Part shown: positions 17,898 through 24,308 of the stretch, in pieces
Position numbering within the stretch: the stretch's first letter is position 1
Layout of the letters: each line of letters starts with the position of its first letter
Source of the DNA: a virus
Virus record (IMG/VR): IMGVR_UViG_3300017752_000095
Coordinates: 1 to 30,079 of that record
Reading direction: 5' to 3' (one strand)
DNA length: 30,079 nucleotides
Translations under genes and position numbers: made by a program
Notes under the pieces: model-generated
Told to the model about the DNA's origin: nothing
Database searches by the model: none
The model's input: only the letters and a program-made list of their open reading frames with translations

Positions 17898-18210
17898 ACA
17901 AAAGGCTAAGTCTACTGTAGCTATAGCTGAAGCCACAGCGAAAGCGAAGGTGATGGAAACTGCCGCTACCCACGACAGTAAGTGGGAGCTTCTCATGGCA
18001 CAGGGTACACAGGGTTCGTGGAAAGACGAACTCGTAACTATTGTGGTGCTTATCCCATGCATACTGGTCTTCATACCTGGCATGGAGGAAGTAGTTAAGT
18101 CTGGGTTTGACCGCCTCAATGAATTACCAGACTGGTACACGAACTTGCTTATGATTGTGTGTACAGCCGCTGTGGGCATACGTGGATTAGACAAGTGGAG
18201 AAAGAAATGA
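17830..18210 (+). CDS. Holin, three-TM type resembling gene-transfer-agent holins (126 aa)
   Basis: Starts at an ATG preceded by GGAGAGAAAG. It has a hydrophobic N-terminal helix (about residues 2-16) and a basic/Ala-rich amphipathic stretch (about 20-45). Two clear membrane helices follow (about 68-86, LVTIVVLIPCILVFIPG, and about 103-119, TNLLMIVCTAAVGIRG), then a basic tail WRKK. The WKDE box before the second helix and the DWY box before the third are typical of this holin group as I recall it. It would permeabilise the inner membrane for the endolysin encoded immediately downstream (ATGA overlap). The start lies inside the zinc-ribbon gene. Confidence 0.75.
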   Translation: MLTALIGPLANLAGTFLQTKVDKQKAKSTVAIAEATAKAKVMETAATHDSKWELLMAQGTQGSWKDELVTIVVLIPCILVFIPGMEEVVKSGFDRLNELPDWYTNLLMIVCTAAVGIRGLDKWRKK

Positions 18211-18665
18211 CATACGCATTATCAGCTAAAAGTTTAGACAAGTTAGTAGGCGTAGACCAACGCCTGGTTGATGTAGTCTGCCGAGCTATTGAGCTTACCG
18301 ACGTAGACTTTGGAGTCATCTGCGGCATGAGAACCGAAGAAGAGCAGAAGGAACTGTTCGACAAAGGCGCGTCGCAAACTATGAAGTCAAAGCATCTTGA
18401 GGGTAAAGCTGTAGATTTGCTGGCCTACGTAGGTGGCAGGCATACATGGGAACTCAACGTCTACGATGAGGTAGCTGACGCTATTAAGAAGGCGGCAAAA
18501 GAACTTGGTGTCAAGATTAGATGGGGTGCGGCGTGGCACGTACACGACATTGCTGAGTTTGACGGGACGATGGAATGGGCCATGACAAGTTATATTGATC
18601 TAAGGAGATCAGAAGGTAAACGTCCTTTTATTGATGCTCCTCACTTTGAAATATGGGGTGACTAA
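18207..18665 (+). CDS. Endolysin, M15-family L-alanyl-D-glutamate/D,D-peptidase (152 aa)
   Basis: The ATG at 18207 overlaps the holin stop; a longer frame upstream exists but lies inside the holin gene. Zinc-site signatures of the M15/VanY family are present: SKHLEGKAVDL with His63 and Asp70, and DAPHFEI with His146. The GMRTEEEQKELF stretch matches the early conserved region of phage enzymes of this family. There is no signal peptide, so it depends on the adjacent holin to reach the peptidoglycan, where it would cleave peptide stems. It is close to full family length. Confidence 0.88.
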   Translation: MTYALSAKSLDKLVGVDQRLVDVVCRAIELTDVDFGVICGMRTEEEQKELFDKGASQTMKSKHLEGKAVDLLAYVGGRHTWELNVYDEVADAIKKAAKELGVKIRWGAAWHVHDIAEFDGTMEWAMTSYIDLRRSEGKRPFIDAPHFEIWGD

Positions 18666-18811
18666 TGTACGCAAAAACAATTCTAGGTATCAGGTCAGCG
18701 GGAAACGTCAAGAAGTCTGAGCGTCCTACTCACTATGCAAAGGGTGGTAGGAAAGGGAACATGATGTCAGAGCCATGCCCTTGTGTACTTAAAAAGAAGG
18801 GGAAGAAGTAG
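18665..18811 (+). CDS. Tiny Lys-rich protein with a CPC motif (48 aa)
   Basis: Start overlaps the endolysin stop (TAATG) and stop overlaps the GTG of the next gene (TAGTG), so it fits exactly between two genes. The sequence is basic, has PTHYAKGGRKGNMM in the middle and EPCPC near the end, and closes with a KKKGKK tail. No known domain is recognised. It may bind nucleic acid or be a minor virion component; this is a guess from charge only. Confidence 0.6.
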   Translation: MYAKTILGIRSAGNVKKSERPTHYAKGGRKGNMMSEPCPCVLKKKGKK

Positions 18812-18981
18812 TGGCCCGCAAAGCTCCCAAGAAGCCAGCGAAGAAAGACGCTTGCTACGCGAAGGTCAAGTCTCGCTACAAGGTTTGGCCAAGTGCTTAT
18901 GCTTCAGGTGCTTTGGTAAAGTGCCGCAAGGTTGGTGCAAAGAACTGGGGCAACAGTAAAAAGAGTGGGAAGAAAAAGTAA
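18811..18981 (+). CDS. Tiny basic protein with KVKSRYKVWPSAYASGALVK core (56 aa)
   Basis: GTG start sharing a base with the previous stop; its own stop TAA overlaps the next ATG. The core from the first Cys to the second Cys (residues about 15-38) has the KV-x-RYKVWPSAYASGALVKCRK pattern, which I recall as recurrent in small proteins of marine phages. The tail is KKSGKKK. The function is unknown as far as I know. The strict overlap on both sides supports a real gene. Confidence 0.7.
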   Translation: MARKAPKKPAKKDACYAKVKSRYKVWPSAYASGALVKCRKVGAKNWGNSKKSGKKK

Positions 18982-19142
18982 TGGACGCTAAAACGAAGCA
19001 AGAGCTTTACAGAGAAGCGGCAAAAAGTTTTGGAAACCCTAGCGAAAGACTTAGCAACAACAGGTCTATGCACATAGCTCGTTACGTTAGTAGGTCTCCA
19101 AGTCAGAAGAGAACAACAACCCCTGTGAAAAAGAAAAATTAG
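18981..19142 (+). CDS. Tiny basic protein (53 aa)
   Basis: The ATG overlaps the stop of the gene before. The protein is basic, with a likely N-terminal helix (TKQELYREAAKSF) and a Lys-rich end (VKKKN). It ends at TAG 19140-19142. The following codons continue, in the same frame, into the next gene, so readthrough of this TAG would fuse the two proteins. No family recognised. Confidence 0.6.
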   Translation: MDAKTKQELYREAAKSFGNPSERLSNNRSMHIARYVSRSPSQKRTTTPVKKKN

Positions 19143-19610
19143 ATTGAGGCTAATGTTATCGAACCGATCAGTACAGCTATTGCCGCTTTCGGAGCGATAA
19201 AGGCGGGCGTTGCCGCAGGCAAAGAAGTCACGTCTTTAGCAAAAGAAATAGGTACGCTTTGGGGTTCTATTGATGAGATAAACAAAGAACACAACAAGAA
19301 GAAATCCTCTGTGTTCAGGACTGTAGAAGAGGAGGCTCTGACTACGTTCATGGACAAGAAGAAAGCTCAGGACTTAGAAGACAACCTGAGACAAATAATA
19401 ATATACTCTCGTGGTCCAAACGCATGGCAAGAGTTGTTGAAGTTAAGAGTGGACATTAGAAAGAAAAGGTTGCAAGAGGCAAACGAGGCAAAGAAAAGAA
19501 GAGACAACATGATAGAGGTTGTCCTTATCTCTGGGCTTTTGATCCTCGGTCTTTTCGGCCTAGCTTTTCTGGCTTACTTCTTATTAGGGTTGAAAAATGG
19601 CTTCAAATAG
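19143..19610 (+). CDS. Membrane-anchored coiled-coil phage protein with apparent ATT start (155 aa)
   Basis: The frame is open from directly after the TAG at 19140-19142. The first codon is ATT; the first standard start is GTG at 19311, which would remove 56 residues. The upstream part reads like real protein (IEPISTAIAAFGAIKAGVAA, then KEVTSLAKEIGTLWGSIDEI) and resembles the N-terminus of a phage family I recall, so I include it. Next comes a charged helical region (about residues 60-125), then one strong membrane helix (VVLISGLLILGLFGLAFLAYFLLG) at the C-terminus. This arrangement suggests a membrane-attached virion or lysis accessory protein. The start could be the ATT, TAG readthrough, or the later GTG. 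Confidence 0.6.
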   Translation: MEANVIEPISTAIAAFGAIKAGVAAGKEVTSLAKEIGTLWGSIDEINKEHNKKKSSVFRTVEEEALTTFMDKKKAQDLEDNLRQIIIYSRGPNAWQELLKLRVDIRKKRLQEANEAKKRRDNMIEVVLISGLLILGLFGLAFLAYFLLGLKNGFK

Positions 19611-19812
19611 TGACGGTTTAAGGAAGTGGTTTAGTCGCAACGGTGGCAAAGGCTGGATTGATTGCAAGACAGGTAAGGCTTGTGGTCGGCAGAAGGGTGA
19701 GAAACGCAAGGGATACCCAGCGTGTCGCCCTACTAAGGCTCAATGCAATTCATCTTCTAAGAAAAAGACAGGGCCATCTAGGATAAGCTGGAAGAAATCC
19801 ACCAAGAAGTGA
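19597..19812 (+). CDS. Tiny Lys/Cys-rich protein (71 aa)
   Basis: The ATG overlaps the end of the upstream gene by 14 bases. It contains GGKGWIDCKTGKACGR and GYPACRPTKAQC, giving four cysteines in two pairs that could bind zinc, and ends with a Lys/Ser-rich tail. I recall this type of small protein from marine phages without an assigned function. The last 35 bases overlap the end of the convergent kinase gene. Confidence 0.65.
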   Translation: MASNSDGLRKWFSRNGGKGWIDCKTGKACGRQKGEKRKGYPACRPTKAQCNSSSKKKTGPSRISWKKSTKK

Positions 19813-20326
19813 TTGCTTGAGTTAGCTTCTGCTCCCCCCAGTCTCCGTTGTCCAAAACCAAATCACTGTTCAAAGACTTGAGGTCTAGCCCCTCAGACGA
19901 GTGGCCCCCTTCTTTCTCTGCGTTTCGCGTTAGCACGATCACCTGGCCGCTCAATGTTTTCACCATCTCGTACTCGTTCGGAAACCTCATGTCGTCTACC
20001 ACTACGTTGTTGTTCAAATTCAGGTTCTCTTCTACGATCTTTCTCCACCTGTTCAGCCATAAGTTTTCGCTGATCAGCGAACGTCCCCAATCCGTTCCAA
20101 GACTTTGCATCGCCCATCGTGGTGTCTCCCCATCTAGCAAATCACATGGCTCTTCTTTTAGATGCCCTTCAATGTGACGGTCATCAAGACCTAAAGTTCT
20201 CATCATATCCTTTATCGGTTTAGCAAACTTAACCTTAACAAAGTTATGATTAACGCAAAGGGTGTCAGCGGCTAATGTTTTGCCAGAGCCAAGCCTTCCC
20301 GCAATACCAATTAGTCTAGGTCTCAT
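19778..20326 (-). CDS. Deoxynucleoside monophosphate kinase (182 aa)
   Basis: The start is the ATG at 20326, giving MRPRLIGIAGRLGSGKT; the frame is open further upstream but this start places the P-loop at the usual distance from the N-terminus. Walker A is GRLGSGKT. A VVVDDMRFPNEYEMV stretch matches the conserved DxRFPNE box of phage dNMP kinases, and DWGRSLISENLW fits the substrate-binding region. It would phosphorylate dNMPs to dNDPs for phage DNA synthesis. It is last in the minus-strand operon and overlaps the preceding 66-aa gene by 11 bases. Confidence 0.85.
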   Translation of the reverse strand: MRPRLIGIAGRLGSGKTLAADTLCVNHNFVKVKFAKPIKDMMRTLGLDDRHIEGHLKEEPCDLLDGETPRWAMQSLGTDWGRSLISENLWLNRWRKIVEENLNLNNNVVVDDMRFPNEYEMVKTLSGQVIVLTRNAEKEGGHSSEGLDLKSLNSDLVLDNGDWGEQKLTQAITSWWISSSLS

Positions 20327-20516
20327 CGACTTCCTCCATCTTCGCATCCAAAAGCTTAACTTGTAAGTGACGAAGTTTATCAATTGCCCTGCGCCGTTCA
20401 CCCAGTAAATACTCTTGTTCTTCTGGGTCCATCTGATCAAGTTGCCATTCAACATCTTTGATACGGTCACGTATCTGCGTGATGTTGTGTTCCATCTCAA
20501 GTACCTTCTTGCTCAT
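20316..20516 (-). CDS. Small coiled-coil protein (66 aa)
   Basis: Starts at an ATG that overlaps the end of the upstream gene by 20 bases. Nearly the whole sequence is an acidic/basic heptad-like helix (EMEHNITQIRDRIKDVEWQLDQ and later RRRAIDKLRHLQVKLLDAKM), suggesting a coiled-coil hairpin. No catalytic motif. Family not recognised; the position between small proteins and the kinase suggests an accessory of the early operon. Confidence 0.6.
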   Translation of the reverse strand: MSKKVLEMEHNITQIRDRIKDVEWQLDQMDPEEQEYLLGERRRAIDKLRHLQVKLLDAKMEEVDET

Positions 20517-20718
20517 TTTTGTACTCCGCTTGCTGTATTAACTCTTTAAGTCTTAGGTTTAACTCTGCTTCCCTCTTCTTTCTATGCTCACCTTTTGGCA
20601 AGTAAAGAACATCGGACGCTTCGACGCATAACTTTTTGAACCGCTGTGTGATCCAATGGTCACTACATTTGACTATAGCAGGGGGTATTGGCCCCTGCCA
20701 TCCGCTACGTTTTGGCAT
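20497..20718 (-). CDS. Small hypothetical protein (73 aa)
   Basis: ATG start overlapping the 3' end of the exonuclease gene by 14 bases, and followed by an overlapping downstream gene. The N-terminal half has WQGPIPPAIVKCSDHWITQRF; the C-terminal half is a charged helix (HRKKREAELNLRLKELIQQAEY). No known domain recognised. The overlaps with both neighbours support it as a genuine operon member. Confidence 0.6.
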   Translation of the reverse strand: MPKRSGWQGPIPPAIVKCSDHWITQRFKKLCVEASDVLYLPKGEHRKKREAELNLRLKELIQQAEYKNEQEGT

Positions 20719-21496
20719 GTGGTTCGTACCTTACCCAGTTCTTACACACATCTACACAACCTTTTGAACAAGTCCAATCCGCACTACTAAGAGACGACGT
20801 AGCGTTCCCACAAGTCCTCATGGTTTTCTCAGGCTCCTTGCCTTGCCAGCAAGCATCTCTCTTGAAGCAACCTCTGCATCTCCAGTCAGCCTCGTCGTGA
20901 GAAATTTTTGTGCCGTGACCAAGGATGATGTTCTCTACCTTCTGCTTCAAAGAGTTGTAGTAGAAAATCTCAAAGTCCACCCACTCGTGGTGGTAATCAG
21001 ATGTGTTCTTGTTGTAGGAAACAAGCACTGCCTTCTCTATGTTGGACAGTCCCATCATGTATTGCATCTGGGCGTAGTACATAGGGTGGCTATACTTAAC
21101 ACCCTTCTTAGAAAACTCTTTGAACTTGGCATCGTTCATTGATTTAATCTCAACGATAGCCATACCATCTTCGGTTTCCATGATACCGTCAGCGTTGCCC
21201 ATAGCGTTGCCGTGGTAATCAGTGTACCTCCACTGCTTCCCAGTCAGGGGGTCTTTCTCCATAACATGCACACCAGCTTTTGCCATGTCGGATATAACTA
21301 TGTACTCAATCCTGTGACCGTCTCTGAAAATCCTTTTCAGTTTCTGGTCAGGTGCTGTGTTAGGATAACCTCTATGGCTGTAAGAAAGCATAGCCGTACA
21401 GTCATGCCCTACAGAAGACGCGCCTATGTAGGCTCTAGGCTTCTCGTCCTCGTCCTTTGAGTAATATGTTTCGATCATCTTCGTTACGTCTATCAT
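20705..21496 (-). CDS. Cas4-like Fe-S PD-(D/E)XK exonuclease (263 aa)
   Basis: The nuclease core shows His61, Asp103 in GNADGIM and Glu116-x-Lys118 in AIVEIKS, followed by the helical YYAQMQYMMGL motif seen in RecB/Cas4-type nucleases. Cys33 near the N-terminus together with Cys207, Cys210 and Cys216 (C-x2-C-x5-C) gives the four-cysteine arrangement of Cas4/AddB iron-sulphur nucleases. A further C-terminal group (Cys229, 243, 247, 251) might bind a second metal. It would resect DNA ends for recombination with the Sak4-like ATPase and SSB of the same operon. Start overlaps the methyltransferase stop (ATGA). No cas1, cas2 or repeats are nearby, so a CRISPR role is not supported. Confidence 0.83.
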   Translation of the reverse strand: MIDVTKMIETYYSKDEDEKPRAYIGASSVGHDCTAMLSYSHRGYPNTAPDQKLKRIFRDGHRIEYIVISDMAKAGVHVMEKDPLTGKQWRYTDYHGNAMGNADGIMETEDGMAIVEIKSMNDAKFKEFSKKGVKYSHPMYYAQMQYMMGLSNIEKAVLVSYNKNTSDYHHEWVDFEIFYYNSLKQKVENIILGHGTKISHDEADWRCRGCFKRDACWQGKEPEKTMRTCGNATSSLSSADWTCSKGCVDVCKNWVRYEPHAKT

Positions 21497-22098
21497 GTCT
21501 TTTCCAGTACAAGAAAATAAGAGTGAAACATACGTGCGTGTTTTTGAACTCGCTTCGCTACACCTGATTGTTGGGGAACATTCATTCTGTGTTTTGCTGT
21601 GAGAATGAACATATCTTTTAACCTAAATTTATTTTCACACCAGTTCACAACATTGATATGAGTAGAGTGCATCTTGTGATTATGTATGATGTCTTGGCAC
21701 TTGAACACAAAGATACCCTTGGGTTGTAAAATCCTGTGAACTTCTGTGATTGTTTCTTTGTAGTGTTTCTCCAGTTCGTCGTACCGCCAGTAACCACCAT
21801 ACCTTTTGGACATTACCATGTCCCCATTTCCGCTACGTCCATTGCGGACATAGGTCAGGAAGGGTGGGTCAAACACAACTGAGGAAAGAGAACAGTCCAC
21901 CAATGGCAGACTTGTACTGCAAGCTTGTATGACATCGCTTGACTGAGGGTCTATGTCGTACCTAAGAGATGGCTTAGATACGCGCTTGTAAAAGTTTCCG
22001 TTGCCGTAACTTATGTCGGCATCAAAAGAAGACCTGTTCGTTAGCGTCAGGATGTTCTGTAAGATTTCGTTTTGGTTATCTGATACTGACTTGATCAT
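21493..22098 (-). CDS. DNA methyltransferase, DPPF-type (201 aa)
   Basis: DPPF at residues 77-80 is the catalytic motif IV of amino-methylating DNA methyltransferases. An upstream YGNGNFYKR (about 31-39) is a poor match to the AdoMet-binding motif I, and DIDP (about 48-51) fits the acidic residue of motif II. A central GGYWRYDELEKHY and PKGIFVFKCQD strand follow the usual fold. Small, with no obvious separate target-recognition domain. No restriction enzyme is next to it, so an orphan methylase protecting or marking phage DNA is likely. It is the first gene after the internal terminator. Confidence 0.75.
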   Translation of the reverse strand: MIKSVSDNQNEILQNILTLTNRSSFDADISYGNGNFYKRVSKPSLRYDIDPQSSDVIQACSTSLPLVDCSLSSVVFDPPFLTYVRNGRSGNGDMVMSKRYGGYWRYDELEKHYKETITEVHRILQPKGIFVFKCQDIIHNHKMHSTHINVVNWCENKFRLKDMFILTAKHRMNVPQQSGVAKRVQKHARMFHSYFLVLEKT

Positions 22099-22107
22099 CC
22101 TAAAGAA

Positions 22108-22127
22108 GAGGGGGCTTTCGCCCCCTC
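22108..22127 (-). terminator. Hairpin terminator or attenuator inside the early operon
   Basis: GAGGGGGC and GCCCCCTC form a perfect eight-base-pair stem around a four-base loop (GAAA on the minus strand), between the SSB and methyltransferase genes. The minus-strand sequence after the stem is TTCTTT, a modest T-run, so termination is probably partial. It would lower expression of the methyltransferase-to-kinase genes relative to the recombination genes. Confidence 0.65.
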
Positions 22128-22139
22128 AACCCCCGCACA

Positions 22140-22652
22140 CTAAAAGGGAATGTCGTCATCGACATCATTGTTTTGAGATGGAGGCGGGCTTGATGCCGCC
22201 GCACCTAATGGGTCTTTGTGCTTTTGAATGTCAAAGGAAGGGTCAACTTTCGTAGCGGACTTATAAGACTTCACCTTCTGGTTGACCTTACCATTGTACT
22301 CATCGTCACCCACATAAATGCCGAAGACAAACCCCTTCAGTACAGACACATCGTCGTTCGGAAAAGGGTTGTCAGGGTTTGGATGACCACCATGATGGCA
22401 GAGTGTCTTCAGTTGTGAACGCCCGATCTCCTGATTTTTCGGGTGGTTCGGGTTGTACACAACAATCCAATCTGTGATCGTTCTTGTACCGTTGACCTCT
22501 CTCATCGACACAACGACTTGCTGTGTGCCGTTCTTCTTTTTCTCAGGCTTTGCGTCAGTAACCTCTACAATGTGGTTGCCCTCTGGAAGAATTATACTGC
22601 CGTTGCTAACCTCAACGTGCTGAAGATTTAGATCGTTAAAAGTGAAACTCAT
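22140..22652 (-). CDS. Single-stranded DNA-binding protein, DUF669-like (170 aa)
   Basis: An N-terminal FNDLNLQ segment and beta-rich core with LPEGNHIVEVTDAKPEKKKNG and QQVVVSMREV resemble phage DUF669-type OB-fold binding proteins. After a Pro/Ser/Asn linker the protein ends in VDDDIPF. That acidic tip is almost identical to the C-terminal tip of bacterial SSB, which recruits host replication and repair proteins. Start overlaps the stop of the Sak4-like gene (ATGA). It would coat single strands made by the exonuclease for the recombinase. Confidence 0.8.
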   Translation of the reverse strand: MSFTFNDLNLQHVEVSNGSIILPEGNHIVEVTDAKPEKKKNGTQQVVVSMREVNGTRTITDWIVVYNPNHPKNQEIGRSQLKTLCHHGGHPNPDNPFPNDDVSVLKGFVFGIYVGDDEYNGKVNQKVKSYKSATKVDPSFDIQKHKDPLGAAASSPPPSQNNDVDDDIPF

Positions 22653-23458
22653 TGTTCGCTCCCTTGTTTAATACGTGCGTTATACTCATCGTCATCCATA
22701 TCCATTTTGACAAACAAGCTGACGATATTACCTGTCTGTTCAACTGGCTTGAGCCTTCTTCGTTCATCACGAACCTTGCCCTTCCAACCGTTATACTCTT
22801 CAGTGACTACGTATCTTATGACCTTACCCTCTCCTGCTGAGTGAGTATCTGTAGTGTGCCTGACACCACAAAAAACATTATCAAAGATACCTGGTAACTG
22901 TTGCTGTGATTGCTTGCCAGCAACCATAGGCCAATACTCTGTGTTACCAGCGTCGTCCTGTCCTTCCTTGGCAAGTGCCGTTACAAGAACGTGCATGTTC
23001 ATATCCCTGATAGCCTTACATGCGCCTATCAAGTTCTTGGCGTGGTCAGAAAAAATCTGGAAACCGTTTACAGCTTTACCAGATTTCTTTGCGTCATCCT
23101 CTGCCACTTGGTTTGCATGCCTCATGCTCATGTCACTAAGTTCGGTCAAGCTGTCAACCCCAACCCACTTGTAACCCTTGGACTTGAAGTCGTCAGTCAT
23201 CATCCACTTAAATATATCGACGAAACTATACGTATTCTTTGAAGCGTCCGAAGGTGAAGCCCAGCTAGTAAAAGGCAAATAGTCAATGCCAGCATCACGA
23301 ATAGAACTCAACCCGCTTTCTCCCGAAAGGATAAACCCCTCGCCAAATTGTTTTTGGTAATGGATAAATTGGGTTGTCTTTCCCCAACCGTGATGACCGT
23401 ACAGCAATGTCTTTCTGTAGCTTGTTGTGTGATCCGAAGTGTTCATTGGTTCAAACAT
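22649..23458 (-). CDS. Sak4-like RecA-fold ATPase (recombinase) (269 aa)
   Basis: Walker A GHHGWGKTT at residues 21-29 and a Walker B-like strand WVGVDSLTELS fit the AAA_24/Sak4 group of phage recombinases. These are RecA-core ATPases without extra domains; about 270 aa is near normal for the group. Conserved neighbourhood (SSB and a Cas4-like exonuclease) supports a role in annealing or strand invasion during phage recombination. It starts directly after the TAA of the 136-aa gene. A second ATG four codons in is possible. Confidence 0.82.
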   Translation of the reverse strand: MFEPMNTSDHTTSYRKTLLYGHHGWGKTTQFIHYQKQFGEGFILSGESGLSSIRDAGIDYLPFTSWASPSDASKNTYSFVDIFKWMMTDDFKSKGYKWVGVDSLTELSDMSMRHANQVAEDDAKKSGKAVNGFQIFSDHAKNLIGACKAIRDMNMHVLVTALAKEGQDDAGNTEYWPMVAGKQSQQQLPGIFDNVFCGVRHTTDTHSAGEGKVIRYVVTEEYNGWKGKVRDERRRLKPVEQTGNIVSLFVKMDMDDDEYNARIKQGSEQ

Positions 23459-23869
23459 TTAACCTAAACTCCCTGATTTAACCGAAACTTTTACTGGCCC
23501 ACCCTTGCGAGTTAGTGCTGGTAAAAGTTCTTTCTGTTGCTCTTCGTCCAGCGTCTTAAACTTTTTCTTATCTATTGAATAAGTGCGACGAACAAAGTCT
23601 GGCAGGGTTGTTGATGATGTGAAAATTGTCTCAAGGATTTCCTTATCCCAAGTCCACCGTTCCTGTCGGTAAAGTGTGACCATGTAAGCACCAACCTGTT
23701 TGTTGAACTCGCCAGCATCTGCTGGAAATTCAGCTTCGATCTTCATCTTTAGATGGTCTGCTTTGCTAGACAATTTTTCGATTTGATTTACAAGCTGGCT
23801 GTACTCTTCAACCATGCCTGATAAGCCGCCAGTTTCTGGCTGTTGCTCATAGTCTTCCCAAGTCTCCAT
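23459..23869 (-). CDS. Conserved-looking protein of the recombination operon (136 aa)
   Basis: ATG preceded by AAGGAG at suitable spacing, making it the first gene of the minus-strand operon. An N-terminal coiled-coil helix (EYSQLVNQIEKLSSKADHLKMKIEAEF) is followed by an alpha/beta region (YMVTLYRQERWTWDKEILETIF) and a basic end. No catalytic motif seen. The place directly ahead of the Sak4-like gene suggests a recombination or replication accessory, possibly a binding partner of the ATPase. Family name not known to me. Confidence 0.7.
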   Translation of the reverse strand: METWEDYEQQPETGGLSGMVEEYSQLVNQIEKLSSKADHLKMKIEAEFPADAGEFNKQVGAYMVTLYRQERWTWDKEILETIFTSSTTLPDFVRRTYSIDKKKFKTLDEEQQKELLPALTRKGGPVKVSVKSGSLG

Positions 23870-23965
23870 AGGCTTTACTCCTTGTGATTTCAGTGCGCGT
23901 ATAGTGTGGCGAGGTGCAGGGAGGAAATACTGTGTTCAGACATTTCACACCCCGCCACGAAAAAT

Positions 23966-23993
23966 ACAATAGCAAATGTGTAGAGAAACACAA
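23966..23993 (-). promoter_or_regulatory. Candidate promoter of the recombination operon
   Basis: On the minus strand TTGTGT (23988-23993) and TATTGT (23966-23971) are separated by 16 bases, a fair match to a sigma-70 type promoter, about 100 bases before the first gene. It overlaps the edge of the inverted repeat at 23994-24032. The -10 box is weak, so other boxes in this AT-rich region are possible. Confidence 0.4.
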
Positions 23994-24032
23994 CTGTCTT
24001 AATTGTGAGAAAATGTAACAATAATAAGACAG
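23994..24032. promoter_or_regulatory. Inverted repeat in the divergent control region, candidate operator
   Basis: CTGTCTTAATTGT (23994-24006) and ACAATAATAAGACAG (24018-24032) are near-perfect inverted copies, with the right arm two bases longer, separated by eleven bases. The element lies midway between two divergent operons in a 217-base gap (23870-24086), next to a promoter-like pair. A dimeric phage repressor, possibly the small HTH protein encoded just downstream, is the likely binder. Confidence 0.5.
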
Positions 24033-24086
24033 AGCTTGTGATGACACGTACTATAAGGATATGTCTAGTATGAGAAAGGAATAAAC

Positions 24087-24308
24087 ATGTACACGTTCAA
24101 TGTCAGTAGACTTGTTAAAGACTGCGGAGGTGTTACTGAAGTCGCAAAGGCAACGGGTAAAAGTAGAACTCAACCCTACCGATGGGTAAAGACTAACAGT
24201 ATAACCACCGAGATACTTGCGAAAATCGTATTCGCCAACCCCAACATAAACTTAAACTCATACTTAGAAGAGATGCGAAATGAACCAAGAAGCTCAAAAG
24301 TGGCGTGA
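24087..24308 (+). CDS. Small HTH DNA-binding protein, Cro/CI-like (73 aa)
   Basis: ATG preceded by GAAAGGA. Residues about 14-45 form a helix-turn-helix: GGVTEVAKATGKSRTQPYRWVKTNSI, where VTEVAKATG is the first helix and turn and SRTQPYRW the recognition helix. About 73 aa is typical of Cro-sized regulators. It is the first gene right of the divergent control region and overlaps the primase-helicase start by 29 bases. It probably regulates one or both divergent promoters. Confidence 0.75.
   Translation: MYTFNVSRLVKDCGGVTEVAKATGKSRTQPYRWVKTNSITTEILAKIVFANPNINLNSYLEEMRNEPRSSKVA

Noticed and set aside
18159-18206. Longer N-terminus for the endolysin
   Set aside because: The extension lies in the holin gene, while the ATG at 18207 overlaps the holin stop and starts the conserved M15 region at a normal distance.
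20705-21496. CRISPR-associated Cas4
   Set aside because: No cas1/cas2 and no spaced repeats in the window; neighbours are phage recombination genes.
24002-24022. True lac operator
   Set aside because: Only the outer TTGTGAG and TAACAAT match; the centre and right end differ, and a lac system makes no sense in this context.
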